From positions 1,321,481 to 1,385,480 of the forward strand of contig MU004232.1 in assembly GCA_010405405.1 (NCBI GenBank): a DNA stretch of 64,000 nucleotides, written 5' to 3'. The number at the start of each line of letters is the position of its first letter. Position 1 is the first letter of the stretch. A model generated the notes under the pieces. That model was given only the letters and a program-made list of their open reading frames with translations. It searched no databases and was not told the DNA's origin. This document shows positions 54,657 through 64,000 of this stretch, one piece after another. This stretch comes from Microthyrium microscopicum (lineage: Eukaryota > Ascomycota > Dothideomycetes > Microthyriales > Microthyriaceae). The position numbers and the translations under genes are program-made.

Positions 54657-56990
54657 ATGGACCACACTACAAGGAGCCGCAGTACTTCTTCCAGCGAGTT
54701 TGCATTTGAGCGTGCCTTACAGCTACTGGAAAGGGAAATCAATCTGGATCTTAGTCCTCCTCCCTCTATCGATCAAAATGGTTATAATGATTTTCCACAA
54801 CTCGTGAATCGCTTGCCCAGCCGACATTCTGTTCATGGAACACGACTGCCCTTGGAAACGACATCGACTGGGCAAATGACCAACGAACCTGAACAGCTCC
54901 TACAAGTTCGACCTTTATCTTTTACTCGCAATCAAAGAATCACTTCTCAACGTTTCTCGATAGATGGCGCCCAGCTGGAAACGCTATCGGATTGTCTGGG
55001 AGTAGAGAAGAGCTTCGGTATGGACAAGAGATATTCTTCTGCGCCAACATACCCCGGGGCCACAAACCCGCCAAACACTCTTCAGAGAAACAGATTCGCA
55101 AATTTTGGTCGTCGTAGGAAGGTAGGGAGTAGGTTCTCGCGATATTCCGAATTGAACTGTCCACCTCCGACTATTATCGAAAAGGAAATTGCAGAGAAGG
55201 AACCGTTGGAAGTGGAACTTTCTCCTGCTGCAAGCTCTCCGAAGACCCCGTTCCGTGCAACAATAAGGGAATTACCAAGATTACACATTCCTCCAAACAT
55301 GCGCCCTCTACCAGTATCACCACCATCCCCGCAGTCTCCACAATCCGAGAGTCCAGTGTCGCCAATGACTCCAGTTTCAAGTCTGGATACGCCAAGTAGC
55401 CCGCGCCAGCTGGAGCCATTAGAATCAATACCAAACTCACACTTGTGAGTATAATTTTCATCATCAGACCAAACTTACTAATATTATAAACCAGATCTCA
55501 ACAAATCGCCAGTGATCTTCAACAAAACACTAAAACTACTGGGACCAAAACCATCCTTTTGGCAACTGATCAACCAGATGTATCACCACTAATACCAAGC
55601 ACACAAGAAATAAGTGAACCAGAAAAATCGAAAGAACATGCTGTGACCATCGCTGATTACTGGGCCGACTCTGCCACCAACACTTCTTCCTACTACAATC
55701 GTCTCTTTCGTGTTGACTCTTCCGAATCAACAGCTTCATTGCACAACCAGACTGCTCCTAGTATTCCAGAAGGATCTATGACTCTCTTCAGTTCTATTTA
55801 CAAGATTCTTCGGAGTCCAAGCACTCGAAAACGAGAAAATGAGCTCCGCCGCGTTCATGCATCAAAGACCAGCAGATCTCCGTCGTCAGACACCACCGGT
55901 TCACCGACTCCCTCCCCCATCGCCTCTAAAGAATCACCCATCCTAGCAAACACCAACGCTTCACGCATCCATGTTCGCATGTCAGTAGTCGACGCTCCTG
56001 GTACTTGCGCAACACCACTCTTACCTCGTCACTTGACATAGATCCATGCACTACTGCAAAGTCTGCTGCCGCAGATTTCCCGTCTCCCCCGATACCACGC
56101 CGCCGAGCAGCACTTGCAAACATCCGGTATCAACCTGCTCGGACTGCCTCGACCAGTGGTTTAGCACGCTGCTGACGACCAACGCGCCCTCAAATATGAT
56201 CTGTCCCGATTGTACTGAACTTCTCAGCTACGCCGACATGCGCAAAGTCGTAGCGATAGACATCTTTGCCAAGTACGACATGCGTCTCACCCTATCTGCT
56301 GCTGGATTGCTTTCGCACCAGCCAATCAGCGTTGAAAAAACACAGTAGCTTCTCATCCTAACCATACCATTTCGTAGGTACGATCGCGCCCTCCTTCTCG
56401 ACCATTTGACGAAAGAGTCCTTTTACTGGTGTGCTTTCAAACGTTGCAAGAGTGGACAATTTCACACACCATATTATACAACCCGCTGTCCCAGAACGCG
56501 TATGAAGTGTGCAGCGTGTGGCTTTGACCAGTGCATAAAGCACGCTCAAGCATGGCACATTGGCCGAACCTGCGAAGCCTACGATACGGAAAAGCGCCTA
56601 GAAGTCATCGACCAGGAACGAAAAAGCCTGGGATATCTAAACAAAAAAGCAAAGCGATGTCCGAATCCGAAATGTGGAATATTGGTTCAAAAGCAAGGAG
56701 GATGCGATCATATGACATGTAAGTATTTTTCGTGCCCAATATCAAGTAAGAGTGACAATTGACCAGCTATAGGTAATAAATGTCAACATCAATTTTGCTG
56801 GAGGTGCTTGGCGAATTATGCGCTGATTCGAGACCACGGCAATAACTTCCATCGCCTAGATTGCAAATGGCATCCAAAACAGTTGGACAAGAAACCGGAT
56901 ATTTCTATCGACGCTGCCTTTGCAGCTGCTTTAGCAGCGGGAGAAGCTCAAGATCTACGGTTGATAGCTGCACAGTTTGGATTTCTGTAA
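54657..56990 (+). CDS. RBR (RING1-IBR-RING2) E3 ubiquitin ligase with disordered N-terminus
   Basis: 687 residues from exons 54657-55444, 55495-55980, 56042-56272, 56378-56718 and 56773-56990. The first 425 residues are Ser/Pro-rich and disordered, with PVSPPSPQSPQSESPVSP. RING1 follows (about 427-500) with CKVC, CKH, CSDC and CPDC zinc ligands; then IBR with CAFKRC, CPRTRMKCAAC and C-x(4)-H; then RING2, KRCPNPKCGILVQKQGGCDHMTCNKC and FCWRC. The Cys in CDHMTC matches the catalytic thioester position that marks RBR enzymes. The last residues (FAAALAAGEAQDLRLIAA) are Ala-rich. The intron 55981-56041 is inferred: it removes an in-frame TAG at 56039 and joins HVRIS to MHYC; otherwise RING1 would start as a separate short gene at 56046. 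Confidence 0.82.
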
Positions 56991-57495
56991 TGTTTTGATA
57001 CTCATACTGAGGTTCAGTTGCTATATCGCTGTTGTGGTGCCAATATGAAGGGTGTACGGAGTACTGTTATGACAGTTCGAAATGCATAGCCGAAATGTGT
57101 ATCAGCCTGGGTATGATCTATTCTTCTAATTTACTTGGAGAATTGGATACATGATTTGCAAAGACATGGTTTCAAAAATCCTTTCCTGTATGACACGTGG
57201 AAGACGTATGTTCCTAGAGTTGACCAAAGATTTGACAGCTCAGCACTAAACAGCTTGCTGCTTAGAAGACCTGTATATGTATACTATCAAGATCTCAATC
57301 TCACTCTACTCCATTCATAAATCTACTTTGACTCCTCTGACCTGGTAGGTTCCTCCTCTGGCTCGGAGCTTTACAACCTGCTTCATCCTTAGTCAACTGC
57401 ACTACCATAAGCTTATAAACAGGATTCATATTGTTGAAGAATCCAACGTGTATATCTACAAGCCCAATCGATCCAATCCCAAACTCACTGCCCGT
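56991..57495. other. Convergent 3' region between the RBR gene and the MetE-like gene
   Basis: 505 bp with no gene; A/T-rich trailers. Short open frames show nothing. Confidence 0.4.
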
Positions 57496-58680
57496 CTACG
57501 CATCTCCCCAAACCTCCTTCGCAATCTCAACCTCCAACCTCACCTTCGCCCACTGCTGCTCCTCACTCAAATCATTACCCTCCTGCGTACTCGAGAACCC
57601 ACACTGATGACTCAAACAAAGCTGCTCCAATCCCTCTGGACAAAACTCCGCCGCCTCATGCAACCGCTTGATAATCGTCTCTTTATCATCCAACTCCGCC
57701 TTCTTACTACTCATCACGCCCAGCACCACAATCTTCCCCGGCGGCAAGAACCTCAGCGGACTAAAATCTCCCGACCTCGCATCATCATACTCCAGAAAGT
57801 ACACATCCACATCCAAATTCTGAAACAACACCTGCGCAACCGGCTCATAAGAACCACTCGCAAAATGCTTACTGCGATAATTACCGCGACACAAATGAAT
57901 ACCAACAACCAAATCCTTCGGCCGTTTCGAAATCGCCGCATTAATCAACTCCTACCCCATCATTAGCCACTTCCCCACATAACCATCTCATAATAAACAT
58001 ACCGCATATCTCAAAGGCAACAAATCCGGATCATCACCCCGTCCCTTAGCCTCCGCCCGCATAGTCTCATCACACAAATACGCCAAATTCGTATCATCCA
58101 ACTGCACAAACCTAACCCCGGCTTTATACAGACTATCCAATTCCTGCTGATACACGTGCGCCAAATCCTCAAAAAATGCGTCTAAGCTTGGATATGCGGA
58201 AACATCAATACTCGCCCTGCCGCCCCTAAAATGCACCATCGTCGGACTCGGCACACACACTTTCGCCATCACACCATTCTTCTCCGGATGTCTATCAATC
58301 TCGCCTTGCAGGTATTTATAATCGTCAACCTGCACATCCTTCTCATGCGTCAATTTGCCCGTGACTGCTAAACGCGGCGGTGACCAGCCTTCAGGCCCAA
58401 TAGAACTACTCTTAATCATGCCCTGCATTTCGACGCCGCCGAGCTGTTGGAGGAAGTCGAGATGGAAATATGCCCTCCTAAACTCTCCATCCGTGATGGA
58501 TTTTAGACCGTTTTCGAGCTGTTTGGCGACGATGGCGGCAATTTCGTCATCTTCGACTTTTCGTAGACCAGCCGCGTCGAGTTTCTGCGAAGCGACGGAG
58601 AGACGTGCGGACTTGATGGCGGCGGGACGGAGAAGGGAGCCGACGTGGTCGGCGCGGAAGACGCCTGGTGGGAGTGGCAT
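57496..58680 (-). CDS. MetE C-terminal-like (cobalamin-independent methionine synthase family) protein
   Basis: 377 residues from exons 58680-58003 and 57951-57496. The opening FRADHVGSLLRP is the first motif of the UROD/MetE-like single-domain proteins such as bacterial YxjG. ITDGEFRRAYFHLDF, PSPTMVHFRGG and RFVQLDDTNLAYLCDE follow. The zinc site appears as GIHLCRGNYRS (His and Cys), with EYDDARSGDF and CLSHQCGFSST supplying the later Glu and Cys. It lacks the duplicated N-terminal half of full-length MetE (about 750 residues), so it is not the main methionine synthase. It may use another methyl donor or acceptor. I chose the Met at 58680; the frame stays open upstream but has no family match. 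Confidence 0.9.
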
Positions 58681-59808
58681 GGTTGGTATGACTGTGATGC
58701 TCGTGATGATAGGATGGGGAATAAGCTCGTGTAAATATTGGTGGTTTGAATGACGATGGAGTTGGGGAATTGTATGGGGGAGCTTGGGGGTATAAGAATG
58801 TGCGGAATATCCAAAAAGGAAACGAGAAGAAGCGGCTTCGGACAAGCGTTCAGTGCGAAATAGCTAGGATTAACTACCAACCGAACTTTGAGAAGTTCTA
58901 TATTGGCGTCGAAGGCTCAAAAGGTATCGAATGTAGTCATGCAACAGCCTTGCGCGAAGCTCTTGGGCCAATCAGAAAGACTTTCGGCAATTGAATTCGG
59001 ATCAATAACCGTTCGTAAAGGGCAAACGAACTCCTCCACGGAGTCTACCATGAAGGATCCAGGCCTGACTCGGCAAAGAGATTCGGTCTCTAATTTGTGG
59101 GGGGATGATACATCTAAAAAGGTGTCAGCAAAGTCAAGCAGACATGATATCACAGAGATATGAAAGAAACGTGTTTTTAAGCGGGTAAATCTGCATTTCT
59201 CATTCTGAAAATGATCTCCTCGTGGCCAATACATATCTTGAGCAAACTAGAATACAGTAACCAAGTTCCTAGTTTTATCAAAAATTCCTTCTTGTCCTTG
59301 TTTAGGCTCGCGAGGTCCTGAATACACAATACTACAGCCACGGGATCCAAACCCATAAGAGATGTAATCCATAGTGATGCTGAAAGTGAGCGTGTTTCCA
59401 AGCCCAGTGCTTGCTTCATCAAGTGCCAGTTGAAAATATCCATGCCCAAAATGTTCCACGCAGATGTGAGTTTCTATCACCCTGATGGCTACCATTGTCT
59501 GCCATTTTATTCTTCTTCTCTTCTCTTCCAACTTGCCCCGGCTGTGACAGTAAGAGGATAATCCAATACCGCACCAACACAGGAAAAAGTTCTAAAGATA
59601 CATAGGGAACCGATTCCCCAAAAGCTGCTTTTCGAGTATCTTCCTTTTTTTGTAATGCACAAAGACAACAAACCAGTCTTTTTTGACTTCCGTGATGGAA
59701 CAACGTTTGGTACAAAAATAAAAGTAAAAGAAATACAAGTACAGCGGGGAAGTTGGAAGAAAAGATCAGAGAATAAATGGCTCAAGCCATATTCTCTGAG
59801 AAGTGGGT
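58681..59808. other. Intergenic: MetE-like 5' region and kinase 3' region
   Basis: 1128 bp without a supported gene. Several overlapping open frames on both strands (58746-59163, 59177-59785) lack motifs and fit a long kinase 3' UTR better than genes. Confidence 0.4.
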
Positions 59809-61797
59809 TTAAAACACTCGATGTGGAGAGTCAGTTCTCCACACCCACTCAAAAGGACGGCCTCGATCGGCCTCCATTGCGCCGTGAAAGGATTTTTCGT
59901 GTCTCCAGTCTTTACTCTTGCTCCATTGTTTCTTGGTTTCAGGTGAAAAGGCACCGAGACCAGTGGTCAAGGTACGGGGTGCTGCTTGGCCCCAGAGATT
60001 CCAGTTGATACCTTTATGGGGAGGTGTTGGTCGAGAGCGTTTGTTAGGGGGAGTGGTGAGAGTTAGTGAGAATGCTTCTGTAGCATCACGGCTTTCTGCC
60101 TTGGTAGGAGTGTCTTTGAAAGGAGCGTCTGGAGCCCGTCGACGATCGCCCAAAGCCGACCATTTGTCCAAAATCGAGCGCTTCGAAGGTGGACTATATT
60201 TATCGGCCGACAATGGACCAGGTGTCTGGACTGCCATTGACTCGTTGAGGTCTTCAAAAAGGAAACCGGTGTGTTCGGAAACTTGGTTATCGGCGTTGTT
60301 GTGTTCTGGTGTGCGAACTCGAGAGTTGTTAACAGCTTCTGGATTCACCAATTCAGCGAGGCCGACGCGAGGGGTGTCTGATCCATTGCTTGAGCTGGCA
60401 AGCGAGTCCATAGAAGTGCGACGGAAGAAATCGTCAACATCTTGTTCTGCCTGAGCATGGGCTGCGTTCTCCTCCTCAAAGTCCTCGTCCCAAATGTCTG
60501 ACCAGCTCTTGGATTGATAATCACCCTTCTTGCCGAAGATAGCAGCAAGACTGGAGATTGGGCGGGCAGCAGTAGCAGGGAGCGAGCCGGAGATTGGTAC
60601 GGGCTTAGAGCCACCAGTCTTGACAGGATCCAAGCTCATATTGCTCGACTTGACTGACAGACCGAGCCCGGAATCTACGAAAGAAACCAGAGAGTTGTTC
60701 TGCTCGGTCGTGTAGACGGGCTTGGAAAGAGAAGAAGGGAAGATGGCATCATCAAACTCAATATCATCGAAGACAGTAGAGAGTTGACGAGCAGAGTCGG
60801 TCATAGCGAGGGCCTTGGCCCATGGGAAAGCACCACCCTGGTCGATCTGTGGTGACGAGATCGAAGGTGTTCGCAGTGGCTCCCTGTTGGCAGTGGCAAT
60901 GACGACTGGTGCAGCACAGAACTCGTCAAGAGACTCGTCATCAGTGGTAAAGCTGATGGCTCGCATGATGGCCTCTTTGGCAAGCTCGAGAGAACGGTTG
61001 GCAGGATCCATGGCCAAGCAGTGAACGAGAACGTCAAAGGTGTCTTGAGACATGTTGGGGAAGACATCAAAGAGGGTTTGTCTGTCGCTTGCAAAGTCGG
61101 CAAAGAGTGGATCAGAGAGGGTTGGTGTCGCGAATGGGTTGCGAGAGAACAGAATGTTCAACAAGCAAATTCCAATAGCCCAAACATCCGCCTTGGCAGG
61201 AGAGTAACCTCCTTCAGATGGATCCATTTGTTCTGGAGCCATATAACGGTCAGAACCAACAGCAGATTCGAAGGAAATGTCGTCTTTGGTAGCAAGTCCA
61301 AAGTCACCAAGCTTGACGGTTCCAGTCTGGGAAAGGAAGATGTTCTCAGGCTTAATGTCTCGGTGGTAGACGCCATTCTGATGCATATGTTCGACGGCAT
61401 CAATCAGCTGCAGCATGGACTCTCGGATGTTGTCGGTTTGGCCTGGGCCACGTCCAATGCGAATGGCTTCATAAAGGTCACCATTCTGGCAATATTCGAG
61501 GACAAGATAAACGTGATGCTCGGTTTCGAAATGATTAAGAAGGTTGACAATGTTTGGGTGGTTTCCAATGAGACGGTGGATAGCCAGCTCCTCCGATCGG
61601 TCGTCAACAGAGACGGATGATGCAACCTTGGCAGCGGCTGCTGGTTTGGTCAGGCACTTGAGAGCTACCTGATCGCCAGTAATGACGTCTTGAGCCTTGA
61701 AGACCAAGCCGAAAGATCCATGATTGAGAGGGCAGATAGTAGTATATCGTCCGTCTAGCAAAACACCGTCGGTAAAGTGATTTCGCATACAATCCAT
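59809..61797 (-). CDS. KSP1-like serine/threonine protein kinase
   Basis: A 662-residue kinase in one exon. The catalytic domain lies at about residues 15-290: NHGSFGLVFKA is the Gly-rich loop, K47 the ATP-binding Lys in VALKCL, HRDIKPENIF at 145-154 the catalytic loop, DFGLA at 165-169, and APEQMDPSEGGY the P+1 region. MRNHFTDGVLLDGRYTT at the start is typical of fungal Ran1/Ksp1-type kinases, which act in TORC1/PKA-linked control of growth and autophagy in yeast. The C-terminal 370 residues are disordered and acidic with a WSDIWDEDFEE motif, then a basic tail with KRSRPTPPHKGINWNLWG, which looks conserved. The gene is preceded by 2.2 kb with no other gene. Confidence 0.9.
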   Translation of the reverse strand: MDCMRNHFTDGVLLDGRYTTICPLNHGSFGLVFKAQDVITGDQVALKCLTKPAAAAKVASSVSVDDRSEELAIHRLIGNHPNIVNLLNHFETEHHVYLVLEYCQNGDLYEAIRIGRGPGQTDNIRESMLQLIDAVEHMHQNGVYHRDIKPENIFLSQTGTVKLGDFGLATKDDISFESAVGSDRYMAPEQMDPSEGGYSPAKADVWAIGICLLNILFSRNPFATPTLSDPLFADFASDRQTLFDVFPNMSQDTFDVLVHCLAMDPANRSLELAKEAIMRAISFTTDDESLDEFCAAPVVIATANREPLRTPSISSPQIDQGGAFPWAKALAMTDSARQLSTVFDDIEFDDAIFPSSLSKPVYTTEQNNSLVSFVDSGLGLSVKSSNMSLDPVKTGGSKPVPISGSLPATAARPISSLAAIFGKKGDYQSKSWSDIWDEDFEEENAAHAQAEQDVDDFFRRTSMDSLASSSNGSDTPRVGLAELVNPEAVNNSRVRTPEHNNADNQVSEHTGFLFEDLNESMAVQTPGPLSADKYSPPSKRSILDKWSALGDRRRAPDAPFKDTPTKAESRDATEAFSLTLTTPPNKRSRPTPPHKGINWNLWGQAAPRTLTTGLGAFSPETKKQWSKSKDWRHEKSFHGAMEADRGRPFEWVWRTDSPHRVF

Positions 61798-63297
61798 AGA
61801 GATTTAAGGTTGGAAAAGTGTAAATAGGCCGCCAAACCCAGGTATCCGCAAGAGAGCAGACAAAGCTGAATTAGGAGTACAGAGGATAGAACAAGGTCAA
61901 ACGCTAGACCAGCAATAGAAAAGACCAAAAAAGAACAACTTGAACTCGAAGGAGATTCGGGGTATAGATAAGCAAGTCGTGGAAGAGATGTTGCCGAGTA
62001 CAACGCCGGGATAGATCGTATGGATAATCGTGATAAAGCCGGTGGGTCCAAGGTTTGGTGAGATAGTAAACAAACAGCTGTCGTCAAAGAAACAATCTAT
62101 ACACAGTGGATTCGAAAGGAATCGAAGCTGAAGGATAGAAAAGAGGAGGCTAGAGAGTGCTCTGATCGTTCATGTAACAGATTAAGATTCCGTATACCGT
62201 AAGCTCGCGGGTAAAAGCACCCTAGTGGAGTAGCAGAAAGAATTGGTGGGGAAAAGAAAAGTGTCGTAGGGTGGACGACGGCCGGTAGTTGAGTTGGAAT
62301 AGTTCGTGAACGCTGAAAGAGAGTCGTAAGGCGTGGGAAAGGGTCGTGGCAATGGTAGGCGAGCAAAAGACAAAGAGTTGGAGACGAATGACCGCTGGAA
62401 CTTGGAAAATGGACAGTGAACAAAGACAAAGTAGCTGATTGAGTGAGGTCAGACTACATCAAATGAGCTTGTAGTGATGTAGTGGCAGGTGACAGCTTTT
62501 GAAGGATGTCTGGTTTGAGGCTATGGCATTCGAGGGCAAATGACGCAAGAACAGGCAGCAGAGTAGTGCTTAAGAGCAAGACTGTATTCTGAAGCTGTTG
62601 GCCGGGTTGAATGGAGTATTCGAAGCTCAATTGATGAGAGGCACAAGGAGCAGCAAATCGAGGATTAGCTGATGTAGGAGTAGTGGAAATAGGCTGGCGG
62701 ATAGTAGGTGGACTGATGATGAATGGTGGAGGATAGGCGGCAGCGGAGGAGAAGAGTTGAGGGAGGACGTGGAGTGGATCAAGCCTGCCTTGCTGTGCTC
62801 AAGAATTGAAAGTTGAGGGACTGATTGCTCTGGTAACAGCGAGAGGGTGAGTGAGGAATGTTGAGTCGTAGGCTTGGTAAGAAAGCTGGACTGATTGGGG
62901 AAGGGAACGTGAGAGAGCAACAATGACAACAACAAGGACACAGCAACAAAGAGCGAGAAGTATGGGGGGTGAGTGAGAAAGGTTGAAGGCGTGTATGTAT
63001 TATAGGAACATGACAAGTGTAGGCGGTGAAGAGTATGAAGCAAAAGTACAGAGTAGGAAGGTTGGGGATGTATGGATGATATGAACTAGTAAAGCAGAGT
63101 AGATGCAGGTGGGAGCGAAGGTGGTGGAGTAAGTAGTCGGGATTGGGGCCTTTGGGGGGGAACAGATGGGAAAGAATGGAGGGATAGGATGACAAGAGAC
63201 GAAAGCAAGAGCAAGGTCATTATTCAGAGCCTGGTCCAAGCGTCGAAAGCAGCAGAAAGATCTGGCAGCTCTCAGCAGGTTCAACAACAATAATGAA

Positions 63298-63319
63298 CAG
63301 CAGCAGCAGAAGCAGCAGA
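63298..63319. repeat. CAG-type trinucleotide run
   Basis: A short CAG/AAG run of seven units, embedded in a wider CAACAA/CAGCAG-rich stretch from about 63247 to 63330 upstream of the kinase. Confidence 0.6.
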
Positions 63320-63470
63320 CACAGTCCACACCACCCACAAGGCAGCGGAGAAGAAGGCCCAGACGCCAAAAGAGCCACCCTAGCCAATTCTCTTCTGCAG
63401 GGCCACTAGTCTTTCATTGCCTCTTATTATTGCTCATGTATGACCCCCCTCCAGTACACTTGAATCCTGG

Positions 63471-63493
63471 CAGTAAAGCCCAGTAAAGCCCAG
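63471..63493. repeat. Tandem 10-bp repeat
   Basis: Two perfect adjacent copies of CAGTAAAGCC followed by a further CAG. CCTGGCA words flank it at about 63467, 63500 and 63531. Confidence 0.6.
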
Positions 63494-64000
63494 CTTGAAC
63501 CTGGCAAACCTAGCACCAAATCCTGGCACAAGACTCTTTCGAAGCACCTGCCCCCCCAAGCGCTTGCCCCAGCACTTCCCAGTCTTTCCAAAGATTGAAA
63601 GGTCAAAACAAGCTTGAGCAAGCAGGCCCAGCAGCAGCGGCACAAAGCAGCAAAGATCTCACCCAAAGAGCCTGCCAGACCTATGTCTCAAACAAGCTAG
63701 CCTCCTCATTAGCGTTGGCGCCAGTGGGGCTGCGCTTTCCTCTTGCTGGGTGCTGCAAAGTGCTCCTCCCCTGTCTTCCTTTGCCCAAACTCATGCAGCC
63801 ACCCAGGCTTGCCCTGGTCCTCCCAAATCCAGTAAGCTGTCCATTGTCCCACGTGTGCCAATCAGATGCATCTTCTGCTCTGACATGCCCGTAAGTTTAC
63901 ACGTAGCCCATTCGTTCGCTTCCTACTCTAGACTAGTCTGCCGCTGTCGTAAGCTGTTTAATGTTTTTGTTTACACAGCCAAAGCAGGACGCGGCAGAAG

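Larger units (their letters stand above)
61798..64000. promoter_or_regulatory. Long upstream region of the KSP1-like kinase
   Basis: About 2.2 kb to the window edge without a supported gene. From 61800 to about 63260 the + strand is strikingly purine-rich, so the kinase sense strand is C/T-rich; open frames found here on the minus strand are Ser/Pro/Leu/His-rich chance readings of that bias. It most likely holds a long leader and promoter. Toward the window end the bias fades. Confidence 0.5.

Noticed and set aside
58681-58845. Upstream extension of the MetE-like protein
   Set aside because: The family begins at the FRADHVGSLLRP motif just after the Met at 58680, and the extension reads as low-complexity leader.
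62097-63338. Several 100- to 140-codon minus-strand frames upstream of the kinase
   Set aside because: They are Ser/Pro/Leu/His-rich readings of a strongly pyrimidine-biased strand, with no domain and heavy mutual overlap.
1-64000. tRNA genes, CRISPR arrays, transposons and viral insertions
   Set aside because: I found no cloverleaf with a GTTCGANNC arm in context, no spaced direct repeats, no transposase, reverse transcriptase or viral replicase motifs, and no terminal inverted repeats.

Overview
This window is nuclear DNA from a filamentous ascomycete (Pezizomycotina). Genes are interrupted by many short introns, mostly 45-65 bp, with GT...AG ends and TGAC/CTAAC-like branch sites. Both strands are densely used, starts often sit in a CACCATGG-like context, and the gene set (PMT2, fused ABZ1, KSP1-like kinase, exo-type GH28, cytochrome P450, NatC, EMC7, LSM8, TOM5) fits that group. 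I cannot fix the class from sequence alone; a Leotiomycetes-like fungus is a guess. I see no plasmid, prophage, CRISPR array, tRNA, rRNA or transposon.

Layout. 0-10 kb: a divergent ubiquitin-specific protease, an MFS sugar transporter and the ER protein O-mannosyltransferase PMT2, all on +. 10-16 kb: fused para-aminobenzoate synthase (-), mitochondrial release-factor methyltransferase (+), SNARE Sec22 (-). 16-24 kb: Asx-homology nuclear protein (+), IWS1 (-), a 50-codon four-exon TOM5 (+), nucleoporin Nup57 (-), complex I NDUFA8 (+), TRM9 (-). 24.7-28 kb: the 12-exon NatC subunit NAA35/Mak10. 28-36 kb is the most accessory-looking part: acyl-CoA dehydrogenase, DJ-1/PfpI protein, cytochrome P450, secreted GH28, then EMC7. 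36.8-47.4 kb: a small unknown protein, a helical-domain/pseudo-phosphatase fusion, the EDC4-like decapping scaffold and a four-helix membrane protein. 47.8-64 kb: PFK-2/FBPase-2, a DUF202-like membrane protein, LSM8, an RBR ubiquitin ligase, a MetE-like protein and a KSP1-like kinase with about 2.2 kb of leader or promoter DNA.

Most genes are housekeeping, and neighbours share no single pathway. Loose themes are ubiquitin biology (USP, Asx-homology protein, RBR ligase), RNA biology (EDC4, LSM8, IWS1, TRM9) and the ER/secretory route (PMT2, Sec22, EMC7). The best candidate for something undescribed is the protein at 38026-39225. It joins an N-terminal helical domain to a low-molecular-weight tyrosine-phosphatase fold whose catalytic Cys is Asp while the P-loop Arg is kept. 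The divergent USP at 121-3463, with a substituted oxyanion Asn, and the Asx-homology protein with a degenerate SEHIEAS-type repeat are next.

Exon joins were worked out by eye from splice consensus and frame continuity. Every multi-exon model given with a complete start sums to a whole number of codons.
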